Shown: positions 50,577 through 61,259 of the stretch, piece after piece
Layout of the letters: every line of letters begins with the position of its first letter
Position numbering within the stretch: position 1 is the stretch's first letter
NCBI GenBank assembly: GCA_008477525.1
Contig: SPDT01000005.1
Span: 4,278,001-4,342,000 of the forward strand
Reading direction: 5' to 3'
Source of the DNA: Hypomyces perniciosus
Lineage: Eukaryota > Ascomycota > Sordariomycetes > Hypocreales > Hypocreaceae
Length of the DNA: 64,000 nt
Position numbers and translations under genes: made by a program
The notes under the pieces: generated by a model
Told to the model about the DNA's origin: nothing
Database searches by the model: none
The model's input: the letters and a program-made list of their open reading frames with translations, nothing else

Positions 50577-52091
50577 TTATACATACGAGGATGATTTCCA
50601 TCGTGGGGGGGGGGGGGGGGGGGGGCGGTTGAAGCGTACCTCTGGGACAACATCTCCTTGTATGGTAGGATTCGACTCCACCCACTGACAGTCCCTGAAG
50701 CTGTTATAGAGGGCCCCGTACCAAGATCCCGAATCTTTGTGGTAATATTTTCCCAACAAGGGACGAATAACGTTGGTAGCCTCTTGGGTGTGATAGTGTG
50801 GAATCCGAGGGAAAAGATGGTGTATGACATGCAAGTCAATGATGTGATGCATCAGGTGTCGTAACAGGAACCCAGGGTCTCGGTCTACCGTAGCGAGCGC
50901 CCCACGGATAAATGTCCAGGACTCTGGTGAGTATTTTGGAAGATATGGGGCCGTGTGATGTAGGTACGTGATGATAACTTGAGCCAACCCACCATTAGTA
51001 TGGGCTGTTTCCAGCTCAAAATGAATGCTGCGGAAAGAGACCTACCGATGTAGTGATTCACCCACATGAGAGGTAAAATATAAGTCCAAGTGATTGTCCA
51101 CCATCCATACACACCAGCGGCCTTGAACAAACAGTAACCCATGGCAATCAGCCCAAAGTCAGAGGCAATAATAGACCAAAACTCGTCGGACCTAAATAAG
51201 GCTCCCCAGGGGTCGAAATGGCTATTGTTCCACCAGCCTTTAGAGGGACGAATGACGGCTTGGGGACCAGCAGTGATGTTAGTTAGAAGATACCAAGGCT
51301 GGAACGCGTAGATTAGCTCTAAAAGTCTCCAGGGATTATCGTTCGACTTACCCAACCAATGACTTGTTGTAGAATGACTCTCAAGAGGAGCACTGTGGGA
51401 GCATCTTCTGTCATTTCGGCAGGGTCAAGTTTTCCCTTGAACAACTCGACGTATTCCTCCTTTTGAGGCGGCACGTAGTTATGATCCTGGTAAAAGTCTA
51501 GTTAGGGCATCTGACAGTCGAACTGCAGGTATCACTGCGGCGCTTTACCTTTGACATATGATTGGCATAGACATGATGTCTCGAGTGTGTTGATCTCCAA
51601 CTGAAGTAGGGTGACATCAAAAAGGAGTGGGCAATGAACCCAAAGAAGTCACCTACGACACGGTTCTTGCAAAATGAACCATGGCCAGCTTCATGACCCA
51701 GCACCCAGAAGCCCGTTGCGGGCATTCCCACCACGAAAGGGTATATGCCTGCGCAAAGCACAATTTTCAGGTAGGGATTCTCAATCATATTTTCAAGCCG
51801 AAGAGCAGCGATGAGTGGAAGTATCATGAATGTGATGTCTCTGACATAGTAGTATAACGATGTTGCCACCGAGGGCTGGAAGCAGTGTCTCGGTATCGCC
51901 TTGCGGAGCTGCTCAATCCCAATGTCCGCTTGAACGTACTGAGAGAATGGAAGATGTTAGCTAGTCGCACCATCTGGAAGTCAAGATCTAGGGACGCAGC
52001 GACGTATCCTTGAACTTACCCCTGGTAGCACCGCCTCCAAGTGGTATGTATCCGGTACATAGAGGCCGGCCTTGTCTTCCTTGCTACTCAT
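50577..52091 (-). CDS. FAD2-type (delta-12 oleate) membrane fatty acid desaturase; exons 52091-52020, 51938-51549, 51486-51352, 51298-51046, 50977-50577
   Basis: Five exons join in phase to 416 residues. The four GT-AG introns are 81, 62, 53 and 68 nt. It has the three His boxes of di-iron desaturases: HEAGH (106-110), HSRHH (142-146) and HVIHH (333-337). Family context includes WTF.RGALATVDRD and HHIIDLHVIHHLFPRIP. Hydrophobic spans surround them (about 58-70, 82-105, 128-140 and two around 230-280), as expected for an ER membrane enzyme. FAD2 enzymes insert the delta-12 double bond into oleoyl lipids with cytochrome b5 as electron donor; related enzymes make acetylenic or other bonds, so regiochemistry is not fixed by sequence. 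Box 1 has Ala where FAD2 usually has Cys (HECGH). The N-terminus is short. The C-terminus runs into seven Pro codons encoded by a 21-base C/G run and may be misread there. No damaging change is seen. Confidence 0.88.
50605..50625. repeat. 21-base G homopolymer within the last desaturase exon
   Basis: An uninterrupted run of G on the plus strand (C on the coding strand) gives seven Pro codons (402-408), eight codons before the stop. Such runs are slippage-prone and often miscounted, so the last residues of the desaturase are uncertain. Confidence 0.9.
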
Positions 52092-54270
52092 GTCGGCGGA
52101 TGAAACCTCTTGTATAATCGATCAAAACCTAGGATTCAAGAAAACACATACGGAGAAACAGCCTGGATGTAGTTCAAGACGAAGACCATACCGGCTGGAA
52201 TGAGAGCAACATGCTGTTAATAAAGCAGGGGGGAGCTCATCTTTATAGACGCGGCGTGATGTTCGCAATTGCGATATTCAAGGTGCCGTAATCGGTCCTA
52301 TTGAATGCAATTACTCCGTACTGTAGTGATTGCTGATTTTCATAAGCTTGACCAACAAGTGGTCGTGGTAGTAGCCATATGTCACTCTGCATGATGACAT
52401 CACAGCACATCACATGCTGACAAGCCTGGCATGCTGACATGCACAGATGCAAACATGCTCGTATCATGCCGCCCAACAGACTCTTCTAGATTCCAAGCTG
52501 TCTAAAGTCTGTAAGCAATAGGAGCTTAAATTGTTACTAGTTTTCTTTAATAGAAAACGGAGAAAATTCAAGTTCGTCCAGTGGTTTTAATATATTGTCA
52601 CCTAACGCGTGTGCGTGCATAGTCAGCTGTCATAACGCGAAATAGGGGAAATCCCATGTCCATTGATCTCTCGGATAGATGTGTAAGAAGATGAATCCCA
52701 TTATCCCTTACAGTTTCCTGGCAAACTGTAAAAACCAGACTCATTCTCCGTGCATGTGACCTTTGACCCCTGATGACGGTCCCCATCACATTCCTCGTAT
52801 TTTGACCTTCCAACAACACGGTCCCAGTCCGATATATATAGGTTTGCCGCTGCTACCGCTGCTGCCTACAAAAATGCCCATTCGTGGCAAAATGTTAGGC
52901 TAGATATGTAGATAATGAGAGACATAGAGGAATCGTAAGATGACCGGAAAATAAAAAACATACCAAAATACTGTAGGAATTATTAATTATATTACGAAAC
53001 AATTAGAATTATAGCAATAAGTTCAATATGATGATATATATTTCTTTGTCTAAAGATTCACGGGCGTGTCCGAGAATTTCTCCCCCAACTGTTGACCCCT
53101 GCTTAGGCCATCAGTAGCTATTTCGTGCAGTTACCCACTTAACTAGCATCACCAAGAAGATCGAAAAGTTGCCAATTCAATCCTTCACTTTTTTTCATGT
53201 ATATGCCCTCCTCCTGTTGTCTGTTGTTGATTATTATCCAGCCAGTTGGTATCCAATCGCCATGTCCATCGTCAGAGACCCATGCACCCCTGCCTGGGGG
53301 CTAATCGTGTGGCTCAATACATCCACCAACAACTCGTTGTCTGTTTCTTGGTTTGTTTGCTGCCATAACATCAGCGTAACAGGTGGCAAAGGCACAACGC
53401 ATACCAACGTCCGTTACTAAGACTACTTGCAGCTCTAGACACCTCCAAGCAGTCTTATAAGCGACCGGCTTGAGTGGCCTCTTTAATGTCTGATTACAAC
53501 AGAGTATAGCATTCCGCATGTGGTTTCCAGAATTTTATATTTATAGTGTTGGCACACTGTCTGTACGTCTAGCGTTCACACTTTGTCGGGATGAATTTTC
53601 CCAACAAGTCCTCTTTTTTTTGGTGTGGGGTAGTACTCACAAATTAGACCATTAGGAGTTGGGATTTGATCTGACATCGAGCTAACCATAATCAAGAGTT
53701 GCACCTTGTGATTCACACATTTCATTCTCACATTCCAATACTATCATTCCAGGTGATTAAGAGAGCCGGGATCCGCAGAGATCCGGTCTTTTTGGGGTAA
53801 TATTATGATTGTGGAGAGGGAACGACTTAGCGTATTCTAGATTCCAACACTCACTTGAGAAACATTACAACCCTTGCGGAACAACAAGGAGGATGTATTA
53901 AGACACCGACGGTAAATTGAGACAAATCCAACACAAGGACCGATTACAGGCTATCAAGACCGTGTTGCACCAACTCGTGAGAAAAACTCCCCTTGCTTGC
54001 CTAACAAGGGTGGACTGTCACTCTCACGCTCCCTTTGGTCGCCAATATGTTTCACCTACATATGCATTGCACTACTTCAGTTTAGAGTGTTCGGTTAAGA
54101 GTGAGATGTGGCTGGCTGACTATGAAATGTACGCAGAATACTGTATCTTCCCGCTTTGACTTACCCAAAGCGGCGTTGGCTACGAAGTGGCTAGGGTGGG
54201 GGAATGGTCCGCCCTACGAAGTAATCAGGTGCATGAAACCATTGCAAAGGAAGAAGACATGTTGTGGTGT
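52092..54270. other. Upstream region of the desaturase; no gene found
   Basis: The first few hundred bases should contain the desaturase promoter; no clear TATA box is visible near the ATG. Direct repeats around GACATCACAGCACATCACAT and CATGCTGACA are at about 52395-52440. Short open frames (52243-52476, 52598-52819, 53169-53420, 53301-53519, 53917-54159) have no recognisable domains, splice pattern or homologous motifs. Confidence 0.4.
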
Positions 54271-54274
54271 GGGT

Positions 54275-54288
54275 CACGTGATCACGTG
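54275..54288. promoter_or_regulatory. Double E-box palindrome CACGTGATCACGTG
   Basis: A perfect 14-bp palindrome contains two CACGTG E-boxes, the core site of bHLH factors. No gene start is close, so a regulatory role is only possible. It may equally be the centre of a small degenerate inverted repeat (GTTGTGG...CCCACAAC flank it). Confidence 0.3.
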
Positions 54289-55735
54289 GCTCCAGCCAAA
54301 CGCCCACAACATCGCGCCCTTGGCCCTTGTTGCTAGTCTAGTCTTCACCAATACACATGTTGTTTTCCCCGATCAGGCTCAACAAGACAATCCACCTATG
54401 AGATGCAGCTCCTGAAATACTATTTTTAGTTGATAGGAAGTGGAACAACCATAATCCGGGAGAAATACTTAATCAGGTGGAAATGTCGCACCACAAGAGT
54501 AGCTCTCCAGATAGCTAGTATAGACGTGCGGTAGGACGGCTAATATGACCACGAATTTATAAGATGAAAGACACAAAGAATTAGGAACTGTTTGATTATG
54601 GCTTAAACAATATAAGTGATACCTAATTGGCCCCTAACGGCACTGCAGTTGTCGAAGAATATAGTAGATCTGAATCAACATGGAGAATTCTTGTTTACGC
54701 ACACACACATCTTCATTTGTACATCACTTTCCCTTAGCTACCCACTTTTTTCAGCCGACTCTCTATACATATCCCGTACACTAAGCCCAATTTCGTATAG
54801 TAGGTAGATAGGGCAATTATATGGGATTAAACAAAACTAACGTAAATATGTAGCCTTACGGCTTTACGACCCAGCAGCCCACTAAAATCTCCCTCCTGCA
54901 CACTCTAGTTGAACATGATGAATCCCTTGTTATAAAGGTGCTTTCGGGAATTTATATAGGTAACTATTTGATGTAATTGGCGCATTTTGATTAGTCCGTA
55001 TTATGCTATGTATGTATGCTGTTAGGATGGCGGCTGGGAGTATGGGGGAAAATCAGAGTTAATGTGCAAATAGAGATACGTGTGTGTAAATCAGAATTCT
55101 CTAAAGATAACAAGTTCAATTATTGAAAGCTGTTTGCGGGCGCCTCTAGTCCTTATCGCAGGTGTAATCATGGTGATCTAGCTTGTAAGCCAGATTCATA
55201 AGATAACCAAAATTCTCCAACCAATCACTTAGCCTGCCTATTAAGCAGGGGATAAAAGAGAGAGCCCGCGAACGAAATACTAAACACCCTCATAGGTGGT
55301 TAATTAATGCAGTTAGGGGCGTTTACTACTATATAATAGCATTGGAAACACAAATAAGAGAAGATCTAATTATATTAATCAGATTCATGGACAATGATGA
55401 CGTTGATGTATAATACCAATAAAATAATACTAGATCCTTAGACAAATTGTTTCTTGTATAAAGAAATCTAGAGCATTTATGCATGATTCTAAATTCCACA
55501 AGAAACAGTTGTCAGCAAGGGCTATAAATTATTGCTAGTGGTTTCTTGGCTGAACAAAGTCACGAGGTATCACGGGGCTTGCTATACAATCACATTTAAG
55601 GGTCATAATATCTTTCTCCATGTTAGGAAGCCTTATAAACTTTTAGGGGTATTGAATACAGCCATCGTGGAAAGGTTCCCTCCTACACCTACAGGTACCC
55701 CACCTTTTAGGTGCCTACTCACCAAAATTCTATAA
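54289..55735. other. Gene-free stretch up to the right AT-rich block
   Basis: No convincing ORF; frames at 54616-54807 and 55532-55735 lack support. Composition falls gradually and turns fully AT-rich at about 55740. Confidence 0.4.
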
Positions 55736-58700
55736 CCTCTTAACTAGCTATTAAGAAAAACAAGCTTAATAATACTCTCTTGCCCCTTTTAAGCACTTAA
55801 AGAAAGATAGCGAATGCTATTAGACTTTAAATAAACTAAAGATAATTAAACCTTATTACTGTTAAGTAAATAGCACTTTAGCGATTTAAAAAAAGGCACT
55901 CTTTTACTTTTAAAGTAAAAGGTAACTATAGTCCTTTTATTTATACTTAAAAAACACAATATTAATAATAAATATATTAATACTAATATCTTTAAATTTA
56001 ATTTTAGTTTTAAAATAAAACTTAATATTTCTCTTTTTTTAAACGGGATTTAAAAAGGCTTTTCTTTTTTTTTTTAAAGTAAACTAATAAACGTATTGAC
56101 TTTTAATAATAGTAAATAATTTACTATAGTTTATAAAATTATGATATAAATTAAAAAAATTAATATAATTTAAAAAGCTAGATAAAACATTCTATTTTTA
56201 ATAGCTTAAACTATAAATAATTATCTAGTGAAATATTAAAAGAAATACTACCTTTTAACTGTTATATAAATAAATAAAGTATTTATAGATGCCTTTAAAG
56301 GCCTTTTTTCTTTAAAGGCTATTATAGACTTTAAAAAGTTAAGCAGGAATCCCTTTACTGCTTAACTAGTAATTATTTAACTAGTTAATATATTTACTTA
56401 AAAGGATAATAAATAATAGCCAATAAAGCCTTACTTTTAAAGTAAAACTAGGCCTCCCCCCCCTATTAACTAATAGCTAAAAATAAATTATATAAGCTAT
56501 AGTTACTGCTAAAAATAATACTATAAATAAAAACCCTCCACTTTAAAGAAAAAAGATAAAACTAACCTCTTAAAATAATAGTAGGCTAGCCCCAATTATA
56601 AAATATTAAATAAATTTAAAACAAAGAGTAATAATAAAGAAAACTAATAATAGAATTTTCATTTAAGTCTTTTAAAACTATAACTAGAAAAAGATTACTG
56701 CTATTAAAATTAAGCAAAAAGTTATTAAAATTAAAGGTTATAAAAATAAAAATATTATTTACTTTTAAAAAGTAAAGTTAAGCTTTACCCTTTAAATAAA
56801 AAACAAAATTATTAAAAAAAGTCTTAGCCTTTAAATTAATCGCTAAAGCTAATAGTATAAAAATTAAAAAAGTAAATATTTAAAAAAGCTTTTTATATAA
56901 AGGGTCTTCAAATCTTATATTAATATTATAAAAATATACTTTATTAATATATTAATTTTAATAAAAGTATAAAATTAAATACAGGCTAAATCCTTTTTAA
57001 TACTTTATTAAAAAGCTTTTTTTAATAAAACTATTAATATATATAATTAATTTATAGTATTTAAGGAAAATATATATATAAACTTTAAACTAATTAGCAC
57101 CTTTACTTTAATAAAGAAATAGATTAAAACAAATAAAATTATCTTATATAATTAATACCTAGGCTTTTATAACTTAAAGGGTTATATTAAGATATTAAAA
57201 TATAAAAACTGCAGTAAATAAAATTATACATTTAAAGAAAAAGAAAACTATTAATAGCCCTTTTAATATATTAATTATTATAGCCTATATTTTTTTAACT
57301 TTATTAACTACTATATATATTTTACTTTATATAATAGTATTAAAATATATACTATTAAACAATAATTAAAAGGTATTAAAGAACTAGGCATTAAAGAATT
57401 CCTAAAAAGAAATCTAAAAGTCCCTGCAGTTAAAGCCTATACCTTAAACTATAACCTAAACGCTACTACTTTAAATACTGCTATTACTAATACTACTGCC
57501 GCTAATTAAAATAACATTAGCTAGGAATAAAGCGCTATAGCTACTGAATCTAATAAATAAACCTTTTCCCTTTTAACTATAATTAACTTTTTTAATATAA
57601 AAAAGAAATATATTAAAAAACCTTTTTTAAAAGTAAAAAAACCTATTAATATAAAAATTAACTTTATTAATAAATAAAAATCTTTACTTAAAATAAACTT
57701 TACTGTAAGCTTTATAATTATTACTTAAATCCTTAGTAATTTAATTAATAAAGAAATAAAGAGCGAAATTAATACCCCTTTAAAGGGAGATAAATTAAAA
57801 AAAGAGATTTTATAAATAACAGGCCCTATTAAAGCCGCTAAAAGATATTTAGCTTAAAAATCTTTTAAGCTATTATAAGTAAACAGGGATAGTATAACAA
57901 TATAGCCCTTTTACTAGCTTAAAAAGACAGCTTTAATATTATATTTATTTAAAAGCTATAGATTTCCTAAAATATTATATTATTTAAAAGATAAATAAAA
58001 TCTTCTTTTAACTTTTAAGCATTTAACCTATTTAATAACTAAAAGGAGACTAGACCCTTTATCTTTATATATATTTAAAAAATTACTAAATCTATTATAT
58101 TAATAACTTTTACCTTTAAAATTAAAAAGTAATTATATTTATTACATATAAGTCTATAGCTATATTATTACTAATAGTTACTATAAGGCTTCCGTTAATA
58201 CTATAATAAAAACCTTTAAAAAGTAAAGTTAACCCCCTTTAAAGTTAATTATTATAAAAGACTTTAATATATTATATTTAAGATAGTAATCAGGCTAAAT
58301 CCTAAATATTATAGGCAATAGACTAGGTATATAGGCAAATAAATATAACTTAATCCCTACCTTTATAAACGCCTTTATAAAAGATTTTAGAAAATATATT
58401 AATTTTATTTTCTTTAGCTGCCTTATATTAATAATTATTATAAAAAACCTTAATATAGGCTTAAACTACTATATAATCACTATTATACTTTTAAGCTTTA
58501 TTAAACTAATAGCTAATATAAAAAAGAAATATATCCTTTTTAAAAGTCTATAAAAGTTTAGCTAGCTAATATATATATATATACTTAACTTTTCTTAAAA
58601 ATAAATACAATTAATTTAATTAAAAGAAACCTAGATATAGCTATATAAGTACTTTAAAGACATTTTATAGACTATATACAATTAATAAGCAAAAAAGAAT

Positions 58701-60997
58701 ATTAAAATAAATATAATGCCTTTAATAAAATAAAGACTACTAAATAGCCTATTTAGCTTATATTATAGCGCCATTTAAAACTAATAAATAAATTAAAGTA
58801 AAAGAAATACTATTTAATACAGTTAAATATAAAAAATATAATTACTAAAATAAAATTATAGTTAAAGCTAGTTTAAATAAAGACATTTAGTAAATAGTTA
58901 AATAGTATAAGGCTATAAATTAATTTTAACCCCCCCTTTTAATAAATAGTAGTAAGAGTATTTTAAACCTTAAAAAGTAAGCAGCTTTCTTTAAAAAATA
59001 CTTACTATAGCGAAAAAGAGTAAAAAAAGATATTAAAAACCTTTAAAAACCTTAAATACCAGAGAACCCTTAAATATTATAAAATAAAACAATTAATAAA
59101 AAAAAGGTAAAAAAGGCTATAATTAATATAAGGAATACTGCGCTTAAATATAGATAATATATTAGTTTCCTTTTTATATTATATATAGCCTACTATTAAA
59201 AGTTTATTATACACCTCTTTAAAGGCTGCTTTAAATTAAAATATTACCCCCTCCCTTTTAAAAACATTAACATTATTATTATATTTACACCTAGTACACT
59301 TAATTATATAACCTATAAAGCTTTTAGGCCTACTTCACTGCTATTTTATATAAAAAAAGGCTTTAAAAGGCGATGTATTAAAAGGGTATCCTTTTTAGTA
59401 TTTAAATATAAAATCCTTTTGAAATAATACTTTAAGGCCTTTTTAAAAAAAGCAGCTATAAACTTAATTGCCTGCTTAATTTATAATATTGAAATTACTT
59501 TATATAAAAGGGAGGTTATAATTTTATTTACCTTTAATATCTTTAAAGCCTTTAATATTATTATAAAAAATACATTAATTTTATAGCTTAAATAATGAAA
59601 ATAGCCTACTTAATTTATAAAATAGGCAGAGTCTTTTATAAATAATAAAACTGCCTTTATTTATAAAAGAGATAAAATCAATTTAATAAAACGCTGAAGT
59701 AAAGAGCAGAAAATACAGTATCCTTTAACTATATTAAAGCTGAATTATTATACTTTTATTATATACAAAGCTAAATATATAAAAAAGGCATTATAATAAA
59801 AGTAAAACTAGTCTAACTTAAAAAGGATATTTAATAATTAAAGGTTTACTTGAATTTAAAACTTTTTTTTAAAAAATATATAAAAACGCTTATAGGCAAA
59901 ATATATAAAGTCTTTAACTTTTTTAAATTATTTAATAAAGCTTAAAAGGGCTTATTTTTTAAAGCTATAATATACGCTATAAAGGCTTATATCCTTTTTA
60001 TTGCCTTATCTTAAATAAAAGTATAATAGTTAAAATATAAATAATAGTTATAAATTAACTTTATTAAATAGGTAAATATAAAAATATCTAGCTTAATAGA
60101 TAAAATAAATAAAGCCTTTAAAGCTGCAGTAAAGGCAATTCGTTTAATTTAAAACGTTATAAATATTCCTATTTTATATAAAGAGTTAAAGGTCTTTTAG
60201 TTAATATTACTTTAGCTTAAGCTTAATTTAAATATATAGCGAGATTTACAAAATTAAATTAAAACTACTTAATTAATTAAGATATTAATAAAAAACTCCC
60301 TCTTCAACTGCTATAAATTAAACTTTAAGCTACTGCCACTTTAATTAATAAAACTTTTAAACTTATACTTTTTATTAAAAAGTCCCTATATATTCTCTTT
60401 AGTTTTAACTTAAAACGCATAGGTAAATTAACTATAGTAAAGAAATATTTAAAAATAATTAAGTTTTTCCCCCTTTATATAATTTTAGTTTACTTTAATA
60501 AATCTTAAATTAAAGGGAATATAGGCTAAAAATGGTTAGTTACTATAAAGTAAAAGTAACTATAAATATTAAACGCTTTAATAATATAAAGGTTAATAAT
60601 AAAAAGGTATAGGCTGCTTTAAAGGCTATAAGGTTAATAGCTAAATATATAAAAGAAGACTATATAATTTAAATAGCTTTCCTTTTTTTAATAATTTATT
60701 AGTTATTAATAGACTATTTAATAAGCCCCCTTTTTTATATAAAGAGTATATATATACTTTTAGAAATTAGTATAAAGTATTTTACTTTATAAAACCTTTA
60801 TTTTATAGGTTATAAAATATAAGGATATTATAGGCAATAAATAAATTAACTATTTAGTTAAATAAAGCGCAGCTTTCTTTACTGCACTATAAAATTAAAC
60901 TATAATTATATATATTAAAAGATAAATTAAAAAAAGAGTCGCGGAGGTAAAGGAGTAAAATTAATTTAATAAAACCTTAAAAGGCTATAAATAATAA
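55736..60997 (+). mobile_element. LINE L3, RIP-degraded
   Basis: A possible ORF1 with Cys-containing knuckle-like sequence lies at about 57150-57350. The endonuclease at about 58050-58500 closely parallels L2 46010-46290. RT is at about 59150-60180 (RT entry near 59280-59350, FNIFKAFN near 59535), parallel to L2 46960-47700 but with about 230 bp more near 59590-59820. The 3' end is AAGGCTATAAATAATAA, next to the LTR at 60998. The left limit is approximate; sequence between 55736 and 57100 is assigned only by continuity. All frames are riddled with TAA/TAG. Confidence 0.55.
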
Positions 60998-61259
60998 TGT
61001 CAGAGACCCTCTTTAAGGCAGACAGATTAAGCGAGGGGCTGCGACCTTAGGGAAAAGTAAAGGAGGTTAAAGAGCAATTACGTAAAGGAGAAATAGGTGC
61101 TAATAAGCAGGTAATAAGTTAGAAACTAATAGTTAAATATAATAGCAGTAGTTTACTAGTCTCTAAAGTTTTATATCTTTAAAGACTATAATTGCTTTTG
61201 TATATATATTCTAGCCTATATAATATAATAAAAGCCTTAAAGCTTTTAGTCTTTCAATA
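60998..61259 (-). repeat. 3' LTR of the right-end Gypsy element
   Basis: About 262 bp. The minus strand starts TATTGAAAGACTAAAAGC after a purine tract and ends GGGTCTCTGACA. The left part (61000-61080) has kept more GC than the interior. AATAA at 60993-60997 could be half of a target duplication; the partner lies outside the window. Confidence 0.5.

Noticed and set aside
50658..50864. Plus-strand ORF within the desaturase
   Set aside because: Antisense shadow of the last desaturase exon, which carries the conserved His box.
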